From: Nitrospirota bacterium
Lineage (GTDB): Bacteria > Nitrospirota > Thermodesulfovibrionia > Thermodesulfovibrionales > UBA6898
Direction: 5' to 3'
Assembly (NCBI GenBank): GCA_029858145.1
Contig: JAOUFP010000092.1
Coordinates: forward strand, 1-8,550
DNA: 8,550 nucleotides
Shown one piece after another: positions 1-5,995 of this stretch (position 1 is its first letter; each line of letters starts with the position of its first letter). A program made the translations under genes and the position numbers. A model generated the notes under the pieces. That model was not told the origin of the DNA. It saw only the letters and a program-made list of their open reading frames with translations, and made no database searches.

Positions 1-1412
1 CAGAAGCCCCTCTCTTTCGCGACCTTCTCGAAATAGGGGTTCACCTCAAGCAGTTTCGTGCCTTCCATGACATTTCTGACAAAAGACACAGCAAAGAGGG
101 GCTCCACGCCCGATGAGCATCCCGCGATGATCGAGAGCGTGCCTGTAGGTGCGATTGTTGTTACGGTAGCGTTCCTCTGGCTCATTTTGCCGTCGTAGAT
201 GCTCTCCGCGTAATTGGGGAATACGCCTCTTTCCCCGGCAAGCGCAGCGGAGGCGTTCTTGGCTTCCTCCTGGATGAAGCCCATCACCTCTTCGGCAAGC
301 TGGAGCGCCTTTTCAGAATTGTACGGTATGCCCATCTGGATGAGCATGTCGGCCCACCCCATCACGCCGAGGCCTATCTTTCTGTTGGACCTTGTGGTGT
401 CCGCTATCTTCTGTATCGGGTATTTGTTCACATCGATGACATTGTCAAGGAAATGGACCGCCTTCCAGACGATCTTTTTCATCTTCGTGTAGTCAACTTC
501 ATTGTCTTTGACCATCCTGGCAAGGTTGACTGACCCGAGATTGCAGGATTCATAAGGAAGGAGCGGCTGCTCTCCGCAGGGGTTCGTCGATTCAATCACC
601 CCTATCTTCGGTGTCGGGTTTGTATTGTTTATCCTGTCTATGAATACAATGCCGGGTTCGCCGTTCTTCCACGCATGGTTGACGATGAGGTCGAAGACTT
701 CCCGGGCGTTGAGGCTCCTGACGACTTTCTTGGTCCTGGGGTTAATGAGGTCGTAGGCACCGTTTTCCTTTACCGCCTGCATGAAACGGTCGGTGATCGC
801 CACCGAGATATTGAAGTTGTTGAAGCGGGAATTGTGGTCCTTGGCGGTAATGAAATTGAGGATATCGGGATGGTCGACGCGCAGGATGCCCATATTTGCT
901 CCGCGTCTCGTGCCGCCCTGTTTTACCGCTTCTGTCGCCGTGTCGAAGACAGTCATGAATGAAACAGGGCCCGAGGAGACCCCTTTTGTTGATCCGACGA
1001 TGTCTCCTCCCGGCCTGAGGTTCGAGAAGCTGAAGCCTGTGCCGCCGCCTGATTTGTGGATGATCGCGGTATGCTTTACCGCCTCGAAGATCGATTCCAT
1101 CGAGTCCTCGACAGGGAGGACAAAGCAGGCTGAAAGCTGTCCGAGCCGTCTGCCGGCATTCATGAGGGTAGGACTGTTGGGGAGGAAATCAAGGGAAGTG
1201 ATCATCGTGTAGAAATCTTCCTCGGTCAGCATGACCTCTGCCTCAGACTTCCCGTACATAAGGTCCGCAGCTGCTACGGTCTTCGCGACCCTTCTGAAAA
1301 GATCTTCCGGTGTTTCGAGAGGTCTGCCGTCCTCATCTTTTTGCAGATACCTCTTTTCAAGAACCTTTAATGAATTCGGTGTGAGTCCGATTGATGAAAC
1401 AACGCCCTTCAT
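1..1412 (-). CDS. nrdJ: Adenosylcobalamin-dependent (class II) ribonucleotide reductase, N-terminal 470 codons, partial
   Basis: Reduces ribonucleotides to deoxyribonucleotides for DNA synthesis in the cytoplasm, using a thiyl radical generated from adenosylcobalamin, so it works with or without oxygen. Translated from the minus strand, the protein shows the full catalytic barrel signature. Cys96 in QLSACFVLP is one of the redox pair. Asn277, Cys279 (the thiyl radical site) and Glu281 lie in NPCGEQ. Cys290 in ESCNLGS is the second redox cysteine. Residues 116-130 (a HKSGGGTGFSFS-type segment) and the APTGTLSIIAGCSSGVEP block near 421-438 are hallmarks of the B12-dependent branch. The ATG at 1412 is preferred because GGGAGG (complement of 1421-1426) is 8 nt upstream; the in-frame ATG at 1418 is only 2 nt from it. 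The gene runs off the left edge, so the C-terminal part is not seen. Family assignment is confident. Confidence 0.96.
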   Translation of the reverse strand, partial: MKGVVSSIGLTPNSLKVLEKRYLQKDEDGRPLETPEDLFRRVAKTVAAADLMYGKSEAEVMLTEEDFYTMITSLDFLPNSPTLMNAGRRLGQLSACFVLPVEDSMESIFEAVKHTAIIHKSGGGTGFSFSNLRPGGDIVGSTKGVSSGPVSFMTVFDTATEAVKQGGTRRGANMGILRVDHPDILNFITAKDHNSRFNNFNISVAITDRFMQAVKENGAYDLINPRTKKVVRSLNAREVFDLIVNHAWKNGEPGIVFIDRINNTNPTPKIGVIESTNPCGEQPLLPYESCNLGSVNLARMVKDNEVDYTKMKKIVWKAVHFLDNVIDVNKYPIQKIADTTRSNRKIGLGVMGWADMLIQMGIPYNSEKALQLAEEVMGFIQEEAKNASAALAGERGVFPNYAESIYDGKMSQRNATVTTIAPTGTLSIIAGCSSGVEPLFAVSFVRNVMEGTKLLEVNPYFEKVAKERGF

Positions 1413-1501
1413 AAGCATGCCCTCCCGGTAAAGATTTTTTCTTTTTTATTTTTTTTTCTGAACTCTGCCAGAGATTTAGTGTCAGGAATACCCGCTATCA
1501 T
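1409..1501 (-). CDS. Possible 30-codon upstream ORF in the nrdJ leader
   Basis: A short ORF starting MIAGIPDTKSLAEF and continuing into a lysine-rich stretch encoded by A-rich DNA. It starts at the ATG at 1501, about 70 nt downstream of the predicted nrdJ transcription start. A purine-rich AAGGGGG lies 6 nt before its ATG, a good ribosome binding site. Its TGA stop (1411-1409) overlaps the preferred nrdJ ATG (1412-1410) as ATGA, the usual geometry of translational coupling. I recognise no family. It could be a small protein, a regulatory upstream ORF, or chance: the coding content is weak and the second half is simple A-rich sequence. Confidence 0.3.
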   Translation of the reverse strand: MIAGIPDTKSLAEFRKKNKKEKIFTGRACL

Positions 1502-1551
1502 TGCTATCCCCCTTGGAATGAACAGAGTTCCCCAAAACCCTGTTTTTCTAA

Positions 1552-1567
1552 TATCTACAAATTGTAT
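1552..1567. promoter_or_regulatory. NrdR box 2 (weaker, just downstream of the nrdJ start site)
   Basis: TATCTACAAATTGTAT matches the NrdR consensus at about 11 of 16 positions. Its start is 31 bp from that of box 1, the three-helical-turn spacing typical of tandem NrdR sites. That spacing is the main reason to accept it despite the weaker match. It would cover roughly +3 to +18 of the nrdJ transcript. Confidence 0.6.
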
Positions 1568-1576
1568 GCTGAAGAG

Positions 1577-1605
1577 ATTAAAACACAACATATTGTATAT
1601 GTCAA
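1577..1605 (-). promoter_or_regulatory. sigma70-type promoter of nrdJ
   Basis: On the minus strand there is a perfect -35 TTGACA (complement of 1600-1605), a 17-bp spacer and a -10 TTTAAT (complement of 1577-1582, one mismatch to TATAAT). Transcription would start near 1570, giving a leader of about 160 nt before the nrdJ ATG at 1412. The spacer is almost entirely occupied by an NrdR-like box. Confidence 0.75.
1583..1598. promoter_or_regulatory. NrdR box 1 (within the nrdJ promoter spacer)
   Basis: The 16-mer ACACAACATATTGTAT matches the known NrdR consensus ACACWATATATWGTGT at 14 of 16 positions. It lies exactly between the -35 and -10 of the nrdJ promoter, where bound NrdR (an ATP/dATP-sensing Zn-finger/ATP-cone repressor) would block RNA polymerase. 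The match and placement are seen in the sequence; the regulator itself is not in this window. Confidence 0.75.
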
Positions 1606-1741
1606 GCCCAAAAAAGACATTTTATTAAGATGTTGATTCTTAAATATTTTTTCTGTGGATAGCTTGTTTATCATTTGTTAATAAGGCAAAGCAACGGAAA
1701 AAGCATTCCGGGTTAGAGGGGGCGTGAATAAAAATTGCCGC

Positions 1742-1769
1742 AAAAGTGCCCGGTCGCCCGGGACTTTTT
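1742..1769 (+). terminator. Terminator-like hairpin in the leader of the methyltransferase-like gene
   Basis: AAAAGT-G-CCCGG, loop TCGC, CCGGG-ACTTTT folds into an 11-bp stem with one bulged G (1748) and is followed by a short T run (1765-1769). The flanks are A-rich on one side and T-rich on the other, so it could act in either direction. No gene ends here: both neighbours are divergent. It is therefore either an attenuator in the plus-strand leader or a barrier insulating the two divergent units. Confidence 0.45.
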
Positions 1770-1795
1770 CTCTTCCTGCTATTGAAGGGAGAGCG

Positions 1796-1814
1796 GGGAT
1801 TGTGATAGCATCCC
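1796..1814 (+). other. Small hairpin just before the methyltransferase-like start codon
   Basis: GGGAT (1796-1800) and ATCCC (1810-1814) can pair around a 9-nt loop. The pair sits 7 nt before the ATG at 1821, where a Shine-Dalgarno sequence would be expected but is not seen. It may influence initiation. Hairpins this short are also common by chance. Confidence 0.25.
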
Positions 1815-1820
1815 GTTAAG

Positions 1821-2426
1821 ATGAACAGGCCCGGGACTTTTTTCGACCTCGCTACAGCTGTATTCTTCTTCTTTTTTCTTTTAAAGCTTGTTTCTATCGG
1901 TGTAAGGGAACTCGGGAGGGAGAGACACGAACGGTTTAAGGAGAGGCCTGCGACATGGCTGCAGTATTCCCAGCTGCCTCTTATCGTTATTATGATTCTG
2001 CTGGTCTGCGCGGGGATATGGACCGATTATTTCAGGGGCGATGTCCCGGCAGCTACAGGCTTTCTCCTGAGGGCCGCCGGCATGCTGCTAATCGCCGCGG
2101 GGTTCAGCCTCGCCGTATGGGCCGTACGGACCATCGGCAGGGATATGCAGTCGGACATAGCGGTGAATAAAGGCCACGTCCTCAGAACAGAAGGCGCATA
2201 TTCGGTGGTGAGACATCCGATGTACCTCTCACTCATCCTGCTCGGCCTGGGTGCCGGGCTCTCGACCCTGAATCTTCTGCTGACGGGATTTGCTTTGTTG
2301 GTGCTTGCTCCTGTACAATTTCTCAGGGCGAGGAAGGAAGAGCATCTTTTTGTGAAGCATTTCGGCAAGGCATACACCGGGTATCAAAAAAAGACACCGA
2401 TGATTGTGCCCTGCCTGTTCCGATAA
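1821..2426 (+). CDS. Isoprenylcysteine carboxyl methyltransferase-like (ICMT/PEMT) integral membrane protein
   Basis: A 201-residue polytopic membrane protein with hydrophobic segments near residues 9-27, 52-68, 78-102, 134-150 and 150-168. The C-terminal third carries the hallmark of this SAM-dependent membrane methyltransferase superfamily. This is a GAY-x3-RHPMY motif at about 125-135 (Arg131, His132, Pro133, Tyr135), the paired glutamates Glu173-Glu174 in RKEEHLF, and FGKAYTGYQ at 181-189, followed by a proline-containing tail. These residues form the SAM pocket in characterised members. The substrate cannot be told: bacterial homologues methylate lipids or unknown small molecules and are rarely tied to prenylated proteins. 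An in-frame TAG at 1806-1808 rules out an earlier start, and no good Shine-Dalgarno precedes the ATG. The cytochrome gene follows after about 30 bp, suggesting co-transcription. Length is normal for the family. Confidence 0.85.
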   Translation: MNRPGTFFDLATAVFFFFFLLKLVSIGVRELGRERHERFKERPATWLQYSQLPLIVIMILLVCAGIWTDYFRGDVPAATGFLLRAAGMLLIAAGFSLAVWAVRTIGRDMQSDIAVNKGHVLRTEGAYSVVRHPMYLSLILLGLGAGLSTLNLLLTGFALLVLAPVQFLRARKEEHLFVKHFGKAYTGYQKKTPMIVPCLFR

Positions 2427-2456
2427 TATAAATGCATGGGGAGGGCTTTCCTGAGC

Positions 2457-3269
2457 ATGAAGACCGCAGCTGTTTTTTTTCTTGTCGCAGCGATACTCCT
2501 TACGGTCTCCTATTTTTTTCTTCAGGAAGTCATGGTCGGAAGACCGGCTGTCTGCAAATTCTGCCATTTCATTGCCCCCTATTACAATAAATGGGAACGT
2601 TCGACTCACAAGATGGTCCCGTGTCTTAAATGCCACGAGTACGGTCTCCTGAACGCGCTTTCCGGACAGCTCAAGTTTATGACCGGCACCCACAATCCAA
2701 GACCTTTAACGAATGTGCCCGACGGGAACTGCCTGCAGCCGGGCTGCCATGAGAGACGGCTGGTTGAATCGAAGGTGATTTTTGCGAAGTGGGATATTGT
2801 TTTTGATCATAAGCCCCATTTTATGCAGGACATCGGGGGAATGAAGCTGCATTGCAGGAGCTGCCATTCGGATATCGTCCAGGGAGAGCATATGAAGGTG
2901 TCCGTGAATGTCTGTTTTCTCTGCCACCTTGCCGGACGGGATGAGGGAAAGCAGCAGGAGAAATGCACGGTATGCCACAGCAAGCCAAGGTTGTTTGTGA
3001 ATTACCGCGGAAAGCTTCTGAATCATGTCAGGTGCGCCGCCGGGCTTACCTGTGAGAGGTGCCATGCATCGGTAATCGCCGGGAAAGGGACGGTGCCGAA
3101 AGAAAAATGCTTCTTCTGCCATATTAACAGGACCGAGAAGTACAATGATGCCGCATTCGTGCACCGCCAGCATGTCACCGTTAAGCAGCTAGACTGCTTT
3201 TTCTGTCATCAGTTCGTGCAGCATGGCAACATAAAGATGGCGGTCGATGTCAATACGCTGATGCAATAA
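2457..3269 (+). CDS. Membrane-anchored nonaheme c-type cytochrome with NapC/NirT-like N-terminus
   Basis: A predicted electron-transfer protein held in the inner membrane by one N-terminal helix (about residues 4-24), with the haem domain outside. Eight canonical CxxCH sites begin at Cys33, Cys56, Cys133, Cys153, Cys170, Cys199, Cys218 and Cys247. A CX4CH site runs Cys92-Cys97-His98 (CLQPGCH), giving nine likely haems in 270 residues. The first two sites and the segment between them (CKFCHFIAPYYNKWERSTHK) resemble NapC/NirT quinol dehydrogenases. The C-terminal part has DHKPH, LNHVRC and VHRQH motifs typical of c3/c7-type bis-histidine haem packing. The start at 2457 is chosen because GGGGAGGG (2438-2445) precedes it, though the 11-nt gap is long; an in-frame ATG at 2436 would add seven residues. 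It probably takes electrons from the quinone pool to a periplasmic acceptor. The partner is unknown. Confidence 0.9.
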   Translation: MKTAAVFFLVAAILLTVSYFFLQEVMVGRPAVCKFCHFIAPYYNKWERSTHKMVPCLKCHEYGLLNALSGQLKFMTGTHNPRPLTNVPDGNCLQPGCHERRLVESKVIFAKWDIVFDHKPHFMQDIGGMKLHCRSCHSDIVQGEHMKVSVNVCFLCHLAGRDEGKQQEKCTVCHSKPRLFVNYRGKLLNHVRCAAGLTCERCHASVIAGKGTVPKEKCFFCHINRTEKYNDAAFVHRQHVTVKQLDCFFCHQFVQHGNIKMAVDVNTLMQ

Positions 3270-3287
3270 GGACAAGCCTTTAACAGC

Positions 3288-3554
3288 TCAGTCAAAGAGG
3301 CCGGTGAGCGCGTTGGCCTTTTCCTCTATGGTTCTCGCCGCATTTTCGTGCTCTTCCCTGAGCCGGTGCAATTCATCAGCGATATTCAGCGAGGCGAGGA
3401 TTGCCGCCTTCAACGGTGCTATAGTCGGTGAGGAACTGTGGATTTCCTTGAGTTTCTGGTCTACAAAGGCAGCCAGCTTTTTCATGTACTCCTCAGGCGC
3501 CTCACCTTTAATCGTATATTTCTGTCCGAGTATGTCTACTTCAATGCTGCCCAT
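3288..3554 (-). CDS. zapA: Cell division protein ZapA
   Basis: An 88-residue cytoplasmic protein with the ZapA fold. The N-terminal strands GSIEVDILGQKYTIKGEAP are followed by an EEYMKKLAAFVDQKLKEI helix. A central ALxIADELHRL-type helix then runs into a C-terminal coiled coil (about residues 55-82). ZapA tetramers bundle FtsZ protofilaments and stabilise the Z-ring. The ATG at 3554 is preferred. It lies 7 nt after the stop of the upstream coiled-coil gene with AGAAG just ahead, and it begins the conserved domain directly. An in-frame TTG at 3572 would add six residues and overlap the upstream gene. The end is only 18 bp from the convergent cytochrome gene, with no clear terminator between. 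Confidence 0.9.
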   Translation of the reverse strand: MGSIEVDILGQKYTIKGEAPEEYMKKLAAFVDQKLKEIHSSSPTIAPLKAAILASLNIADELHRLREEHENAARTIEEKANALTGLFD

Positions 3555-3561
3555 ATTCTTC

Positions 3562-3825
3562 TTAGAGTTCAATGGTTTCCAGTTCGGTCAGAAGGTCTTC
3601 GACCTGGGTTTTTATGGAGACTTTCTCTGCCGTCAAAGACTCGATCACCTGGTTTTTATCATTCAGAAGCCCTTCGAGTTCGCGTATCTTTCTTTCGAGC
3701 GCGCTTTTTTCTTCCTTTAAGGCCTTTACTCTTTCAACAACGGTGGCTATTTTTTCTTCAAGATTCTTGAGACGTTCCAATGGTGCAGCCTCCTTTTTTT
3801 TGTCATGCGATGTGTATTCCGGCAT
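3562..3825 (-). CDS. Small coiled-coil protein, ZapB-like
   Basis: An 87-residue protein that is almost wholly a coiled coil from about residue 15 to the end (ERLKNLEEKIATVVERVKAL, then further heptads rich in Lys, Glu and Leu). There are no cysteines, signal peptide or membrane segment. Size, coiled-coil architecture and position 7 nt upstream of zapA fit a ZapB-type protein, which in characterised bacteria joins ZapA to form a layer on the FtsZ ring. Coiled coils have little sequence specificity, so this call rests mainly on context. The ATG at 3825 has a strong GAAGGGA 8 nt upstream. Alternative in-frame ATGs at 3879 and 3885 follow TAAGG and would add about 20 residues of low-complexity sequence. 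Confidence 0.7.
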   Translation of the reverse strand: MPEYTSHDKKKEAAPLERLKNLEEKIATVVERVKALKEEKSALERKIRELEGLLNDKNQVIESLTAEKVSIKTQVEDLLTELETIEL

Positions 3826-3922
3826 TACTGGGTTCCCTTCGACAGGATTATTATCAAAAAGAGTTTTTTCAGGCATCATTTTCATTAACCTTACCAGATA
3901 TAAACCGGCGATGTCCAGATCA

Positions 3923-5884
3923 CTAAAGCTCCCCGAGTATAATATCCACAACAGCTCCTTCTGTGTCAACAGAAGAGAGTTTCTTGTACTGAAAATAGCT
4001 GGTGATCACCTTTTTGACATAATTTCTCGTTTCGGCATAGGGGATATCTTCGATGAATTCGTCTACAGCTTTGTACTCGCCCCGGGCCTGCCACGATCTG
4101 ACCGCCAGTTCACCTGCGTTATACGCGGCGAGGACATGGGGGAGGGAATGAAACTCGTTGAAGAGGGACCTCAGGTAAAAGCTGCCGAGATGTATATTGT
4201 TCCTGACGACGGTTAACTGTGACGGCCTGTTTATGCCGAGCTTCAGGTTCCGGTCAAGCCGGTAGGCTGTCTGGGGCATGAGCTGCATGAGTCCGTAGGC
4301 TCCCGCGACGGATTTGGCGTTTGCGTCGAAACGGCTTTCCTCCCTCATGACCGAAAGCGCCACCAGCGGATCGATGTTATATCTTTTCGCTGCCGGCTCC
4401 ACAGTGTCCCAGTAGGCGAGGGGATACCAGAAAGCATGCATCCTTTCAGAGTAGGGCATTCTGACTGCAAGGGCGATGGCGCGCCTGAATTCGCCGAGTT
4501 CCTGGAATTTGGAAATAAGATAAATTAGTTCTGAAGGGGTGTCGATTTTTTTTGAGGCGAACGTTAGTTCCAGGATCGCCTCTTTCTCCATGCCGAGCGA
4601 TATCATCGCATCGATGCGCTTGGAGCTTCCCGGATTGTCAAGCGGGATATCAGGGACCGAAGGCTTCAGGGAAGCAGGCCTGGTGAGCGGTTTTTTGTTC
4701 ATCGCGTGGCTCATGACATTGTAGAAATTATTGTCCGCCTGGAGGAGTTTGCTGTAAAGCTCCGCGGCGTTCCTGCCGTCAGCTTCAAGACTCCTTGCCT
4801 GCCAGTAAAGGTATTTCAGTTCATCGTATTTTTCGTACAGCTGCGAAAAAGTCATTGCGGATTTCGCATAATCACCTGAAAGGTATTGCGTCCAGCCGAT
4901 GCCCCACAGGGCTTCTTCGGCATCGGAAGGATAATTCCTGAGCACCTCACTGTATGTCGTCAGCGCGCCTTCAAAGTCTTTCTCCCTTCTCTTGTCAGCG
5001 GCCACGGCAGTGAGCAGGTATCCGGCACTTTTGTCATGACGGGCAATCAGAGAAGCGAGTGCCTCGTCGAACCCCTTCCGGTCGCCTGCCCTGTAGAGCG
5101 ACCTGGCCCTGTAATAGAGATCATCTATCCTGCCATAGAGTTCAGCCGCCTCCGGGTATTTTTTTTGCCTGAAGAGGCTGTAGCCGAGTTTGTTAAGTAG
5201 CTCTGAACGGGCGTCCCCGCTGTCTTTTTGCAGGGCCTGACGCAGATCCCTTTCTGCATCCGCAAAGTCGTACCTCTTGAAGAGGTTGGAGGCCCTTTCG
5301 AGGATATCCTTTGCGGAAATGTCCCCTGTATTCAACTCCGCGAGCGCGGCACGGGAAAATTCACCAGCCTCGGTATATATCTGTTTAAAGACCTTGGCCG
5401 CCTTCGCGGCATCCCCTGTTTCCCCGAGCATCTTCGCGTAAAGGAAGAGCGCCTCTTCATCGCCCTGGTAGTCTTTTATGTATGCCTCGAACAGTGACAA
5501 CACATCACTTTTATTGCTCTCTTTTGCCTCCCGGATCTCTGCCATCCGCGCTTTTTTCTTCAGCGGCGTCGCAGGGAATCTGCCCAGAAGGGACCGGAGG
5601 GTCTCGAGAGATTTTTCATGTTCTCCAAGGCCATGGTATGCCTCGGCGAGATAATACAGGGTATAGTCTTCAAGCAGCGAGAACTCACCCTGGGCAAGGG
5701 AAAGGTTGCTGACTGCCTGGCTGTATCGTGCGGCTTCCAGGTCTTCCCTTCCCTGTCTGAAATATCCTTTGCCGTCGGTATCGCCGTTGCCCGCATTGAT
5801 GAGGAGCAAAAAAAACGAGATGCATGTGAAAAAGGCGGTCTTGAGACGGAAGGATCGGCTGCTGAATATCTTGCAAGGCTTCAT
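3923..5884 (-). CDS. slt: Soluble lytic murein transglycosylase (Slt family) with TPR-like N-terminal region
   Basis: A 653-residue exported enzyme that cleaves the MurNAc-GlcNAc bond of peptidoglycan, forming 1,6-anhydro-muropeptides. The N-terminus is a signal peptide (basic start, then a hydrophobic core near residues 15-31) without a lipobox. Residues about 40-450 are helical TPR/superhelical repeats (for example AEAYHGLGEHEKSLETL and WGIGWTQYLSGDYAKSA). The C-terminus is a GH23 SLT domain. It has REESRF with catalytic Glu at about 516, AGAYGLMQLMPQTA, then AAYNAGELAVRSW and DIPYAETRNYVKKV. This order matches Slt70. The ATG at 5884 has GAGGGG 9 nt upstream; the longer in-frame TTG start at 5914 lacks such support. 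It leads the cluster with the zapB-like gene and zapA, implying a role in septal or growth-linked wall remodelling. Confidence 0.93.
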   Translation of the reverse strand: MKPCKIFSSRSFRLKTAFFTCISFFLLLINAGNGDTDGKGYFRQGREDLEAARYSQAVSNLSLAQGEFSLLEDYTLYYLAEAYHGLGEHEKSLETLRSLLGRFPATPLKKKARMAEIREAKESNKSDVLSLFEAYIKDYQGDEEALFLYAKMLGETGDAAKAAKVFKQIYTEAGEFSRAALAELNTGDISAKDILERASNLFKRYDFADAERDLRQALQKDSGDARSELLNKLGYSLFRQKKYPEAAELYGRIDDLYYRARSLYRAGDRKGFDEALASLIARHDKSAGYLLTAVAADKRREKDFEGALTTYSEVLRNYPSDAEEALWGIGWTQYLSGDYAKSAMTFSQLYEKYDELKYLYWQARSLEADGRNAAELYSKLLQADNNFYNVMSHAMNKKPLTRPASLKPSVPDIPLDNPGSSKRIDAMISLGMEKEAILELTFASKKIDTPSELIYLISKFQELGEFRRAIALAVRMPYSERMHAFWYPLAYWDTVEPAAKRYNIDPLVALSVMREESRFDANAKSVAGAYGLMQLMPQTAYRLDRNLKLGINRPSQLTVVRNNIHLGSFYLRSLFNEFHSLPHVLAAYNAGELAVRSWQARGEYKAVDEFIEDIPYAETRNYVKKVITSYFQYKKLSSVDTEGAVVDIILGEL

Positions 5885-5903
5885 GTGTTCTTTCCCCTCT
5901 TCT

Positions 5904-5932
5904 ATAATAGACAATATCGCGTCTTACATCAA
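5904..5932 (-). promoter_or_regulatory. Possible sigma70 promoter of slt
   Basis: On the minus strand TTGATG (complement of 5927-5932), a 17-bp spacer and TATTAT (complement of 5904-5909). The predicted start, near 5897, would fall inside the ribosome binding site (5894-5899). Either the true start is slightly upstream or this is not the working promoter. Confidence 0.35.
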
Positions 5933-5981
5933 TATCTCATCGTCCGCGGCATCGGTGCATTAGAATAATTTATTTGCGCTG

Positions 5982-5990
5982 TGCTATATT
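5982..5990 (+). promoter_or_regulatory. Extended -10 promoter element of the 617-aa protein gene
   Basis: TGCTATATT matches the extended -10 pattern TGnTATAAT with one mismatch. No good -35 lies at normal spacing. The expected transcription start (about 5996-5997) coincides with the ATG at 5996, suggesting a leaderless message. Confidence 0.4.
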
Positions 5991-5995
5991 CTGAT

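Larger units (their letters stand above)
1413..1820. other. Divergent intergenic region between nrdJ and the methyltransferase-like gene
   Basis: About 400 bp containing the nrdJ promoter, two NrdR-like boxes and the nrdJ leader on the left, and the upstream region of the plus-strand gene on the right. Within the nrdJ leader, GAACTCTG (1460-1467) and CAGAGTTC (1523-1530) form an 8-bp inverted repeat enclosing the upstream-ORF start and its ribosome binding site. The leader also carries very A-rich minus-strand sequence (1433-1458). The stretch 1606-1740 is AT-rich. I could not identify a convincing plus-strand promoter in it, and I saw no cobalamin riboswitch. Confidence 0.7.

Noticed and set aside
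1446..1457. Slippery A-run that could fuse the upstream ORF to nrdJ by frameshift
   Set aside because: On the minus strand the nine-A run is followed at once by TAA in the nrdJ frame, so a slip there would end translation rather than extend NrdJ.
1413..1580. Cobalamin riboswitch in the nrdJ leader
   Set aside because: nrdJ uses B12, so I looked for the B12-box and the conserved core, but neither is visible on the minus strand. The leader is explained by the NrdR sites and the possible upstream ORF.
1409..1591. 60-codon ORF on the minus strand overlapping the nrdJ promoter
   Set aside because: Its first ATG lies upstream of the predicted transcription start, inside the promoter spacer. Only the shorter 30-codon version from 1501 is worth keeping.
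2229..2693. 154-codon antisense ORF across the methyltransferase/cytochrome junction
   Set aside because: It is the shadow of two clear plus-strand genes. Its composition is unlike a protein and it spans the intergenic gap without its own signals.
3572..4216. 214-codon plus-strand ORF over the slt/zapB-like/zapA region
   Set aside because: Serine- and phenylalanine-rich translation typical of the reverse of lysine/glutamate coiled-coil and transglycosylase coding sequence.
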